Of a stretch of DNA of 8,633 nt, positions 1 through 5,517 are shown in pieces. Within the stretch, counting starts at the first letter, position 1; each line of letters starts with the position of its first letter. Below the pieces are notes generated by a model that did not search any database, was not told where the DNA came from, and saw only the letters and a list, made by a program, of their open reading frames with translations. The DNA is from an uncultured Dysosmobacter sp. (GTDB lineage Bacteria > Bacillota > Clostridia > Oscillospirales > Oscillospiraceae): the NCBI GenBank assembly GCA_934597465.1, contig CAKTSC010000049.1:1-8633 (forward strand). Reading direction: 5' to 3'. Both the position numbers and the translations under genes were made by a program.

Positions 1-1182
1 GGTCAGGTTATTGAGGTTGCCCCGGTCGGCGTAGACGGACTCGGCGATGGCCTGGATGTCCGGATCAATCGTGGTGTAGATTCGGTAGCCGCCGGAGAGG
101 AGCTTGGCCAGAGTGGGCTTTGCCTCCATGCCCCAGAGCTCCATGAGATCCGCCACCACGTCCCGGCGCACCTGATCCACGAAGTAGGACTGGTACTTGC
201 TCTGGCCGGTGCTCTCGTCCTTCATCACCTCGTTGGCGGTGCCTTCCCGCTCCACAAAGGCCAGCTCCTCGCTGACGGCGGCCTGGTACTCCTCCTCGGT
301 CTGGATGTACCCCTGCTTATACATCTCCTTCAGGATGACCTCCTGGCGCTCCTTGTTGAGCTGGCGGGGGGTGACCACGGAGCCGTCCTCCCGGGTGATG
401 GTGATGGTGGAGAAGGGCCCGTAGACGGAGGGGTTGTTGGTGATGGCGATGATGCTGGCGCACTCCGCCGTGCTGAGCTCCCAGACGTGCTTGTCGAAGT
501 AGTACCTCGCCGCGGCCTCCACGCCGTGGCAGCCCCTGCCGAGATAGATATAGTTGAGGTAGAGCTCCAGGATCTGGGGCTTGGTGTACTTCTTCTCAAA
601 CTCCAGCGCCCGGAAGATCTCCCGCACCTTGCGGTTGACGTAGGGCTTGTTGTCCTTGGTCATGTTCTTCAGGGTCTGCTGGGTGATGGTGGAGCCGCCG
701 TAGGTGTTGCGCTGCTTGAAGAACATGTTGACGGTGGCGCCGATGGTGCGCTGCCAGTCCACGCCGTGATGCTCGAAAAAACGTTTGTCCTCGATGGCCA
801 CCGCCGCCTGCCACATGGCGTCCGGCAGCTGGTCATACTCCACCGGGATGCGGTACTCCTCGCTCTTCAGGGTCTCCAGCTCCACGTCCTCCCCGGTCTC
901 CTTGTCCGTATAGTAGACGATGGTGGACTGGGACATGTTGTAGTCGTCGATGTCCACGTCCAGAGTGGGGGCCAGGGTGGTCTTCACATAGGTCATGAAG
1001 ATCCCGGCGAACATGGCGCAGGTGACGACGCCGATGAGCAAAACCGTCCCGATGACGAAGCCCGCGCCCCCCTTGCGGCGCTTGTGCTTGCGGGGCCGGT
1101 GCTCCGGGCTTGCGTGCCGGGCCTCCGGGGCCGGACGCCGGGCGCGGCTGTCCTCGCGCCGCTCGTGCCGTTCGTGCTCCAA
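1..1182 (-). CDS. Class A penicillin-binding protein (GT51 glycosyltransferase / transpeptidase), C-terminus beyond window
   Basis: Bifunctional peptidoglycan synthase: the N-terminal domain polymerises lipid II into glycan strands outside the membrane, and a transpeptidase domain would cross-link them. 394 codons are open from a TTG start to the window edge. A basic, His/Arg-rich cytoplasmic tail (residues 1-38) precedes one membrane anchor (about 41-66). The GT51 motifs are all present: EDKRFFEHHG at 131-140 with catalytic E131, GGSTITQQ at 162-169, RKVRE at 184-188, and KPQILELYLN at 201-210. The visible part ends at YRIYTTIDP and the start of the linker to the transpeptidase domain, so the SxxK, SxN and KTG motifs are not in view. 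The TTG start is chosen because AAGGAGGT lies 6 nt upstream and no in-frame ATG or GTG precedes the membrane anchor. It is transcribed away from DUF1292. The family call is firm; the exact PBP subclass cannot be told. Confidence 0.95.
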   Translation of the reverse strand, partial: MEHERHERREDSRARRPAPEARHASPEHRPRKHKRRKGGAGFVIGTVLLIGVVTCAMFAGIFMTYVKTTLAPTLDVDIDDYNMSQSTIVYYTDKETGEDVELETLKSEEYRIPVEYDQLPDAMWQAAVAIEDKRFFEHHGVDWQRTIGATVNMFFKQRNTYGGSTITQQTLKNMTKDNKPYVNRKVREIFRALEFEKKYTKPQILELYLNYIYLGRGCHGVEAAARYYFDKHVWELSTAECASIIAITNNPSVYGPFSTITITREDGSVVTPRQLNKERQEVILKEMYKQGYIQTEEEYQAAVSEELAFVEREGTANEVMKDESTGQSKYQSYFVDQVRRDVVADLMELWGMEAKPTLAKLLSGGYRIYTTIDPDIQAIAESVYADRGNLNNLT

Positions 1183-1188
1183 TTTGGC

Positions 1189-1196
1189 ACCTCCTT
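1189..1196 (-). promoter_or_regulatory. Ribosome binding site fixing the TTG start of the PBP gene
   Basis: On the minus strand AAGGAGGT ends 6 nt before TTG (1182-1180). It is a near-perfect anti-16S match at normal spacing. The next in-frame ATG lies inside the predicted membrane anchor, so the TTG is the only start that keeps the membrane anchor intact. Confidence 0.85.
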
Positions 1197-1293
1197 GCGT
1201 TCTTTCCGCGCCGGACGGCGCGGGTGCTCGTATTCCCTCATGCCGCCCTCCGCCGGTGGGCGGGGCGGCTGTGGATGGTCATGCTGCTCCATC

Positions 1294-1322
1294 ATGACAA
1301 TCATTGTAACATGGCCTGTCAA
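1294..1322 (-). promoter_or_regulatory. Predicted sigma-A promoter for the PBP gene
   Basis: The minus strand reads TTGACA (1322-1317, perfect -35), a 17-bp spacer, then TGTCAT (1299-1294, 4 of 6 to TATAAT). Transcription would start near 1287, leaving a leader of about 105 nt. The spacer/-10 region contains a small dyad, ACAAT-C-ATTGT (1297-1307), which could be an operator but is short. No competing promoter was seen closer to the gene. Confidence 0.6.
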
Positions 1323-1338
1323 CCCTGAAAAGCCGGAT

Positions 1339-1457
1339 TTTTCCGCCGGAAAATACGCCTTTCCGCCCGTTTTCCATGGAATTCGCTTCATTCTCCGGAA
1401 ATTCCTTCCGGATTTCCCGCATTTTGCCCCGGCGGGGCCCTTGCTTTTCCGGGAAAA
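1339..1457. repeat. Cluster of short TTCC/GGAA dyads in the divergent spacer
   Basis: The 321-base spacer 1183-1503 has no gene of its own. Besides the two promoters it holds several inverted repeats with related arms: TTTTCC-GCC-GGAAAA (1339-1353), TTCCATGGAA (1372-1381), TCCGGAA-ATTCC-TTCCGGA (1394-1412) and TTTTCC-G-GGAAAA (1445-1457). The last overlaps the -35/spacer of the DUF1292 promoter. They may be regulator sites, short mobile-type repeats, or a by-product of composition. No function is assigned. Confidence 0.45.
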
Positions 1458-1469
1458 AGCGGTTAGAAT
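1441..1469 (+). promoter_or_regulatory. Predicted sigma-A promoter for the DUF1292 gene
   Basis: TTGCTT (1441-1446, 3 of 6), a 17-bp spacer and TAGAAT (1464-1469, 5 of 6) predict a start near 1476 and a leader of about 28 nt, directly before AAGGAGG (1489-1495). The -35 is weak. The -10 and the spacing are good. Confidence 0.55.
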
Positions 1470-1503
1470 CAAGGCAACGAATGAAACGAAGGAGGATACC
1501 CCC

Positions 1504-1839
1504 ATGCGCGACGAGTTTGACGCCAAGCCCCTGGGCGAAGAGGAGGATGACGGCGAGGAGGGCGACGGCCTCATCATCCTGAAGGTCATCCACGACGAAA
1601 ACGGCGAGGAGCTGCTCTCCACCTGCGACAGCGAGGAGGAGCTGGAGGCCGCCTACGCCGCCTTCATGGAGGATCTCCTGGAGGACGAGGGCGAGGACAA
1701 GGACGACGAGGATCCCATTTTCCTCAGCGTCACCGCCGAGGACGGCGAGGAGCTGACCCTGGAGTTCGTCTCCGTCTTCGAGGTGAACGGCCAGGAGTAC
1801 CGGGCCTTCTTCCCGGCGGAGGAGGAAGAGGAGGAGTAA
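1504..1839 (+). CDS. DUF1292 (YrzB-like) acidic protein, with unusual segment order
   Basis: Small acidic protein of 111 residues and unknown function, with no signal peptide or membrane segment, presumably cytosolic. AAGGAGG lies 8 nt before the ATG. The frame is open far upstream (to 487), but that part is antisense to the PBP gene. The C-terminal segment (about 71-104, DPIFLSV...DGEELTLEFVSVFEVNGQEYRAFFP) matches the DUF1292 core as I know it. The segment at 21-62 (DGLIILKVI...GEELLSTCDSEEELEAAYAAFMEDL) resembles the extension that, in clostridial relatives I recall, follows the core; here it precedes it. The protein ends in a run of six Glu after Ala105. In Bacillota yrzB commonly sits next to the ruvX homologue; no such gene is in view. 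It may share a transcript with the structured RNA downstream, since no clear terminator separates them. Confidence 0.8.
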   Translation: MRDEFDAKPLGEEEDDGEEGDGLIILKVIHDENGEELLSTCDSEEELEAAYAAFMEDLLEDEGEDKDDEDPIFLSVTAEDGEELTLEFVSVFEVNGQEYRAFFPAEEEEEE

Positions 1840-1856
1840 GTTCTCCCCTTTTTCGA

Positions 1857-1885
1857 TTGCATTGCCGCGGAAACTGTGGTAAGCT
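1857..1885 (+). promoter_or_regulatory. Possible promoter for the 6S RNA
   Basis: TTGCAT (1857-1862), a 17-bp spacer and TAAGCT (1880-1885) are present, with TGG directly before the -10 element, which would make it an extended -10 promoter. Both hexamers match only 3 of 6. The predicted start near 1892 would put two hairpins (1892-1930) ahead of the 6S core. Read-through from DUF1292 is the alternative. Confidence 0.35.
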
Positions 1886-1891
1886 GAAAGC

Positions 1892-1930
1892 GCGGTGGGC
1901 GAAAGCCCCCCGCCCTCCCCTCCGGGGGAG
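1892..1930 (+). other. Two tandem GC-rich hairpins just 5' of the 6S core
   Basis: Hairpin 1 has arms 1892-1900 and 1905-1913 (eight pairs, one mismatch) closed by a GAAA tetraloop. Hairpin 2 has arms 1915-1920 and 1925-1930 (CTCCCC/GGGGAG) with a TCCG loop. They abut each other and the closing stem of the RNA that follows. Neither has a U-tract, so they do not look like a terminator for DUF1292. They could form a precursor leader that is processed away. Confidence 0.5.
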
Positions 1931-2127
1931 CGCCCTGCCCGGTGCGTGATGGTCTTTTTTTAACCCACATTTCGTTATACGGGATGCCGGACTCGCTTCG
2001 CGGTTCGCAGGCCTCCCGGCTGCCTTTTGCGGCCGGAAGTTGGAAGCGGTGAAGCCAAGCGGAGGCGACCCACCTGGCCGTTCTGGTGCAGGTTATAACG
2101 AGGCCACACGGCCGGCGCGGGGCAGCG
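1931..2127 (+). ncRNA. ssrS: 6S RNA
   Basis: 6S RNA mimics an open promoter, binds the housekeeping sigma-RNA polymerase holoenzyme and damps transcription in stationary phase. This stretch of about 195 nt folds by eye into the expected single rod. The closing stem pairs 1935-1940 with 2120-2125 and 1942-1945 with 2115-2118, around a G/G mismatch. A wide unpaired bubble follows (1946-1970 opposite 2103-2114, including T7 at 1955-1961). A 9-bp stem pairs 1971-1979 with 2094-2102. A bulged distal arm pairs 1986-1991 with 2082-2087, 2008-2010 with 2074-2076 and 2011-2016 with 2061-2066, and it carries a hairpin 2017-2023/2029-2035. Size, central bubble and the GGCGACCCACCTG element (2064-2076) agree with clostridial 6S RNAs as I remember them. 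A strong terminator lies 28 nt downstream. The exact ends are uncertain. I recall that in Bacillus subtilis the 6S-1 gene also lies near the tcdA homologue; that was not verified. Confidence 0.8.
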
Positions 2128-2154
2128 GATCTCTCCGGCCGCGCCGGGGAGGAA

Positions 2155-2184
2155 GGGAGCAGACGTCTCTGCTCCCGCTTTTTT
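2155..2184 (+). terminator. Strong intrinsic terminator of the 6S RNA transcript
   Basis: GGGAGCAGA (2155-2163) and TCTGCTCCC (2168-2176) form a perfect 9-bp stem with a CGTC loop, followed by GC and six T (2179-2184). A second hairpin, CTCTCCGGC/GCCGGGGAG (2131-2151), sits between it and the 6S closing stem, so the precursor probably carries a 3' trailer of about 50 nt. Confidence 0.9.
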
Positions 2185-2199
2185 CGCCCATTTCCCCTT

Positions 2200-2213
2200 T
2201 TTTCCCGGGAAAA
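2200..2213. repeat. Perfect 14-bp palindrome TTTTCCCGGGAAAA
   Basis: The arms TTTTCC and GGAAAA are the same as in dyads of the PBP/DUF1292 spacer, here separated by CG. It lies between the 6S terminator and the foldase promoter, 24 bp upstream of the -35. It could be a regulator site. No T-tract follows on either side that would make it a good second terminator. Confidence 0.5.
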
Positions 2214-2236
2214 GGCCCCCGGGGCGGAATTTCCTC

Positions 2237-2265
2237 TTGCGAAACGGCCGGGAATCAAGTATACT
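2237..2265 (+). promoter_or_regulatory. Predicted sigma-A promoter for the parvulin gene
   Basis: TTGCGA (2237-2242, 4 of 6), a 17-bp spacer and TATACT (2260-2265, 5 of 6) predict a start near 2272 and a leader of about 70 nt. The gene's ribosome binding site is a modest GAGAGGA (2326-2332), 10 nt before ATG 2343. Confidence 0.75.
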
Positions 2266-2342
2266 ATACCAGTATCTCTGCGGTCTTTTCCCCTTTCCGG
2301 GGAGAGGGCCATCCCCTGAAAACTTGAGAGGACTGAAAACGA

Positions 2343-3923
2343 ATGAGCGCATCGAGAGAAAAGAAAGTTCGCCAGGAGCAGGAAAACTCCGGCTACGTGG
2401 ATCCCAAGACCGCCAAGGAAGCCAAGGAGCGCAGGGAGGAGAAGCGCAGCAGCACCATCTACCTCCTCATCGCCATCGCCTTCGTGGTGGTGGGCATCAT
2501 CTCCCTGGTCTGGAAGTCCGGCGTCACCGAGCGGAACGTCACTGCCGTCACCATCGACGGGGAGAGCTACACCGCCGCCGAGACCCAGTATTACTACGTC
2601 AACAACTACCAGAGCTTCGTCAGCAACTACTACTACTACCTCTCCTACTTCGGCCTGGACACCAGCAAGAGCCTGAAGGAGCAGGAGTGCACCATGACCG
2701 ACGACGGCAGCACCTGGTTCGACTACTTCCTCAAGCAGGCCACCACCGAGATGGCCGCCATCCAGTCCCTCTGCGCCGACGCCAAGGCCGAGGGCATGAC
2801 CTGGGACGAGTCCATGCAGGCCGACTATGACGAGGCCATGGCCCAGCTCCAGACCAGCGCCGACAACTACAACGCCGCCAAGGGCACCAGCCTCAAGGCC
2901 AAGGGCTACCTGCAGCTCATCTACGGCAAGCTGGTGAACATGAGCACCTACCAGAAGCTCATCAAGAACACCATCCTGGCCCAGCACTACGTCAGCGCCT
3001 ATAAGGACACCCTCAGCTACACCCAGGATCAGCTGGACGCCGAGTACGCCAAGAACCCCAACAGCTACGACTACGTCAACTATGAGATGATCACCGTCTC
3101 CGGCAAGGCCGCCTCCACCACGGACGCCGACGGCAACACCGTCGCCCCCACCGACGAGGAGAGCGCCGCCGCCCTGGAGGAGGCCAAGACCCTGGCGGAC
3201 AGCCTCTATGCCCAGTATCAGGAGGGCGGCATCCTCTCCAAGCTGGCCGAGGACGAGGACAAGGCCAGCTACTCCACCAACGCCAAGGCCACCTACTCCG
3301 ACAGCACCCTCATGAACTGGCTCTTTGACAGCGCCCGCCAGTCCGAGGATTCCGCCGTCCTCTTCGACGAGAATTCCAGCACCTACTACGTCGTCCGCTT
3401 CAACGAGCGCTACCGGGACGAGAACAAGACCGTGGACGTGCGCCACATCCTGGTGCAGGTGGACGAGACCGGCCTGGACAGCGAGTCCGACACCTATGCC
3501 GAGGAACTCCAGACCCGGAAGAACGAGGCCATGACCCGCGCCCAGGAACTGCTGGAGCAGTGGAAGAGCGGCGACGCCACCGAGGAGAGCTTTGCCGCCA
3601 TGGCCAACGAGTACTCTGACGACGCCGGCTCCAACACCGCCGGCGGCCTCTATACCCAGGTCAGCCAGGGCCGCATGGTGGAGGAGTTCGACAACTGGTG
3701 CTTCGACGCCGGCCGCAAGACCGGCGACGTGGACATCGTCTACGGCGAGAGCAGCAGCTACAAGGGCTACCACATCGTCTACTACGTGGGCGACGATATC
3801 CCCGCCTGGGAGGTCGCCGTCACCAACGCTCTCTCCAGCGCGGACTATGACGCCTGGTACGCCGAGCACACCGGCGACGAGGAGATCACCCTGGCGGACA
3901 AGGGCACCGCCAAGCTGGGCTGA
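2343..3923 (+). CDS. Membrane-anchored parvulin-type peptidyl-prolyl isomerase (PrsA/SurA-like foldase)
   Basis: Extracytoplasmic chaperone that isomerises Xaa-Pro bonds in secreted proteins. It has 526 residues. A charged cytoplasmic tail (1-36) precedes one membrane segment (38-57, STIYLLIAIAFVVVGIISLV) with no lipobox Cys, so it is a type II anchor and not a lipoprotein like Bacillus PrsA. Residues 65-235 form a mostly helical SurA_N-like chaperone region with a Tyr-rich patch (nine Tyr in 83-102). The canonical parvulin domain is at about 364-484: VDVRHILV, then YSDDAGSNTAGGLY (424-437), MVEEFDNWCFDAG, and GYHIVYYVGD. Residues 242-358 keep a similar beginning and end (YVNYEMITV ... YYVVRFNERYRDE) but lack the Gly-rich loop, suggesting a degenerate first parvulin repeat. 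The C-terminal tail is short. It stands alone with its own promoter and terminator. The isomerase family is secure; client proteins are unknown. Confidence 0.9.
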   Translation: MSASREKKVRQEQENSGYVDPKTAKEAKERREEKRSSTIYLLIAIAFVVVGIISLVWKSGVTERNVTAVTIDGESYTAAETQYYYVNNYQSFVSNYYYYLSYFGLDTSKSLKEQECTMTDDGSTWFDYFLKQATTEMAAIQSLCADAKAEGMTWDESMQADYDEAMAQLQTSADNYNAAKGTSLKAKGYLQLIYGKLVNMSTYQKLIKNTILAQHYVSAYKDTLSYTQDQLDAEYAKNPNSYDYVNYEMITVSGKAASTTDADGNTVAPTDEESAAALEEAKTLADSLYAQYQEGGILSKLAEDEDKASYSTNAKATYSDSTLMNWLFDSARQSEDSAVLFDENSSTYYVVRFNERYRDENKTVDVRHILVQVDETGLDSESDTYAEELQTRKNEAMTRAQELLEQWKSGDATEESFAAMANEYSDDAGSNTAGGLYTQVSQGRMVEEFDNWCFDAGRKTGDVDIVYGESSSYKGYHIVYYVGDDIPAWEVAVTNALSSADYDAWYAEHTGDEEITLADKGTAKLG

Positions 3924-3957
3924 GCCCGCGCATCCCCGCGCACCGCTTCATCTGACC

Positions 3958-3993
3958 GGAAGGGATCGGCTCTCGCCGATCCCTTCCTGCTTT
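3958..3993 (+). terminator. Hairpin terminator after the parvulin gene
   Basis: GGAAGGGATCGGC (3958-3970) pairs perfectly with GCCGATCCCTTCC (3975-3987) across a TCTC loop, 13 bp. The following tail, TGCTTTC, is poor in T, so termination may be partial and allow read-through into tcdA, for which no separate promoter is evident. Confidence 0.75.
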
Positions 3994-3996
3994 CCC

Positions 3997-4015
3997 CCGG
4001 GCGCCGGCCGCCCGG
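3997..4015 (+). other. GC hairpin in the tcdA leader
   Basis: CCGGGCG (3997-4003) and CGCCCGG (4009-4015) form a 7-bp stem with a CCGGC loop, 10 nt before the ribosome binding site. The site itself lies in the palindrome CCTCCGGAGG (4021-4030). The structure could affect tcdA translation, but nothing further supports a regulatory role. Confidence 0.35.
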
Positions 4016-4038
4016 AACATCCTCCGGAGGGTAAACCA

Positions 4039-4779
4039 ATGAACGATCTGTTCCTGCGAAACGAAATGCTCTGGGGCCGGGAGGCCCAGGAAAGGCTGGC
4101 ACACGCCCATGTGATCCTCTTCGGTCTCGGCGGCGTGGGCAGCTACACCGCCGAGTGCCTGGCCCGCAGCGGCGTGGGGGAGCTCACCATCGTGGATAAC
4201 GACACGGTCTCCCGCAGCAACCGCAACCGCCAGCTGGAGGCCCTGGGCTCCACCCTGGGCCAGCGGAAGACCGACGCCGTGGCCGCCCGGCTCTGGGACA
4301 TCAACCCCGCCCTGCGTCTCCACCCCATCTGCGAGACCTACGACGCCGCCAACCGGGAGCGCTTCTTCCCGGAGGGCTGCCGCTACGACTACATCGCCGA
4401 CGCCATCGACCTGGTCTCCTGCAAGCTGGATCTGGCGGAGACCGCCCGGCGGCTGCACATCCCCCTCATCATGACCCTGGGTACCGGCAACAAGCTGGAT
4501 CCCAGCCTCCTGCGCCTTGCGGATATCTCCGAGACCTACGGCTGCCCCCTGGCCCGGGTCATGCGCAAGGAGCTCCGTGCCCGGGGCATCCGGCACCTGA
4601 AGGTGGTCTTCTCCCCGGAGGAGGCCGCGAAGCCCGCCGCCCTGGAATCCCCGCCCCCGGGCCGCCGCAGCGTCCCCGGCAGCACCCCCTGGGTGCCCGC
4701 CGCGGCGGGGCTGCTGCTGGGCAGCGCCATCGTCCGGGATCTCATCGCGGGCGCGGGGAAGGGGGACACGCAATGCTGA
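4039..4779 (+). CDS. tcdA: tRNA threonylcarbamoyladenosine dehydratase (TcdA/CsdL, ThiF/E1-like)
   Basis: ATP-dependent enzyme that cyclises t6A at position 37 of ANN-decoding tRNAs to ct6A in the cytoplasm. It has 246 residues, usual for the bacterial family. The nucleotide-binding loop GLGGVGS lies at 29-35, the acidic strand end IVDND at 51-55, SNRNRQ at 60-65, K77, and DAID at 121-124. The family-specific part follows: TLGTGNKLDPS (146-156), CPLARVMRKELRARGI (169-184), LKVVFSPEE, and the C-terminal GSTPWVPAAAGLLLGS helix (214-229). These features separate TcdA from ThiF, MoeB and HesA, and no C-terminal rhodanese domain is present. ATG 4039 is chosen for GGAGG 8 nt upstream; the frame is open to 3592 but that is shadow of the preceding gene. 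It is the first gene of a probable three-gene unit with DUF554 and GNAT. Confidence 0.93.
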   Translation: MNDLFLRNEMLWGREAQERLAHAHVILFGLGGVGSYTAECLARSGVGELTIVDNDTVSRSNRNRQLEALGSTLGQRKTDAVAARLWDINPALRLHPICETYDAANRERFFPEGCRYDYIADAIDLVSCKLDLAETARRLHIPLIMTLGTGNKLDPSLLRLADISETYGCPLARVMRKELRARGIRHLKVVFSPEEAAKPAALESPPPGRRSVPGSTPWVPAAAGLLLGSAIVRDLIAGAGKGDTQC

Positions 4780-5504
4780 CGGGAACCATCATCAACGCCC
4801 TGGCCATCCTGGCGGGCTCCGCCGTGGGCCTGGGCATCCACGCCCTGGCGGGGCGCCTCTCCGCCGTGCTGGGGGCCAGGGGCATCCGCCTGGGGGAGCG
4901 CCTCCAGACCCTGGTCATGCAGGGGGTGGCCCTCTGCGTGCTCTACATCGGCATCACCGGCAGCCTCAAAGGGCAGAATACCCTCATCGCCATCCTCTCC
5001 ATGGTGGTCGGCGCCGTCCTGGGAGAGCTGCTGGATCTGGACGGCCGCATGGGCAGGCTGGGCCAGTGGGTGCAGGAGAAGCTCTCCCACCTCCTGAAGT
5101 CCGGCGGCAGCTCCGTGGCGGACGGCTTCGTCACCGCCTCCCTGGTCTTCTGCGTGGGGGCCATGTCCATCGTGGGGGCCCTGGAGAACGGCCTCACCGG
5201 GGACTTCGACACCCTGAAGGCCAAGTCCGTGCTGGACGGCGTCAGCTCCGTGGTCTTCGCCTCCTCCCTGGGGCTGGGGGTGCCGCTGTCGGCAGGGGCG
5301 GTGCTGGCCTACCAGGGGATCATCGCCCTGGCGGCAGGAGCCCTCTCCCCCCTGCTGGGGGACGCGGTCATCGCAGAGATGACCTGCGTGGGCTCCCTCC
5401 TCATCGTGGCCCTGAGCTTCAACATGCTGGGCATCACCAAGATCAAGGTCATGAACCTGGTGCCCGCCATCTTCCTTCCCATCCTCCTCTGCCGTCTTCT
5501 GTGA
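4773..5504 (+). CDS. DUF554 family integral membrane protein (YdfK/YqgA-like)
   Basis: Polytopic membrane protein of 243 residues whose biochemical role is unknown to me. About seven hydrophobic stretches are visible: 4-26, 44-65, 70-88, 117-140, 160-191 (possibly two), 203-221 and 226-243. The family signature is clear: FCVGAMSIVGALENGLTGD (126-144), then KSVLDGVSSVVFASSLGLGV (151-170) and SAGAVLAYQG (173-182). The ATG overlaps the tcdA stop codon region by 7 nt (4773-4779), with AAGGGGGA just upstream inside tcdA, so translation is probably coupled. The residues between the third and fourth hydrophobic stretches (about 89-116) form the only sizeable polar loop. Operon partnership with tcdA does not by itself indicate a shared pathway. 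Confidence 0.9.
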   Translation: MLTGTIINALAILAGSAVGLGIHALAGRLSAVLGARGIRLGERLQTLVMQGVALCVLYIGITGSLKGQNTLIAILSMVVGAVLGELLDLDGRMGRLGQWVQEKLSHLLKSGGSSVADGFVTASLVFCVGAMSIVGALENGLTGDFDTLKAKSVLDGVSSVVFASSLGLGVPLSAGAVLAYQGIIALAAGALSPLLGDAVIAEMTCVGSLLIVALSFNMLGITKIKVMNLVPAIFLPILLCRLL

Positions 5505-5517
5505 GTTGATTGATAAT

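Noticed and set aside
487..1503. Upstream extension of the DUF1292 frame to give a 450-codon gene
   Set aside because: The extra part is antisense to the PBP gene and crosses both promoters of the spacer. ATG 1504 has an ideal ribosome binding site and gives a family-sized protein.
1892..1913. Hairpin as the terminator of DUF1292
   Set aside because: It has a GAAA loop and GC stem but no U-tract, and another hairpin and the 6S core follow at once.
1840..2154. Riboswitch or T-box leader controlling the foldase gene
   Set aside because: A full terminator (2155-2184) followed by an independent promoter (2237-2265) separates the structured RNA from the gene, and the rod fold with central bubble fits 6S RNA better.
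2259..2269. GTATA-C-TATAC dyad as an operator of the foldase gene
   Set aside because: It is made almost entirely of the -10 element TATACT and its flank, so the symmetry is probably incidental.
1653..3869. Long minus-strand open frame (738 codons) opposite DUF1292, the 6S region and the foldase gene
   Set aside because: Its translation is Val/Gly/Leu/Ala-rich without domain features, and it is antisense to a convincing parvulin gene in GC-rich DNA, where antisense frames stay open by codon bias.
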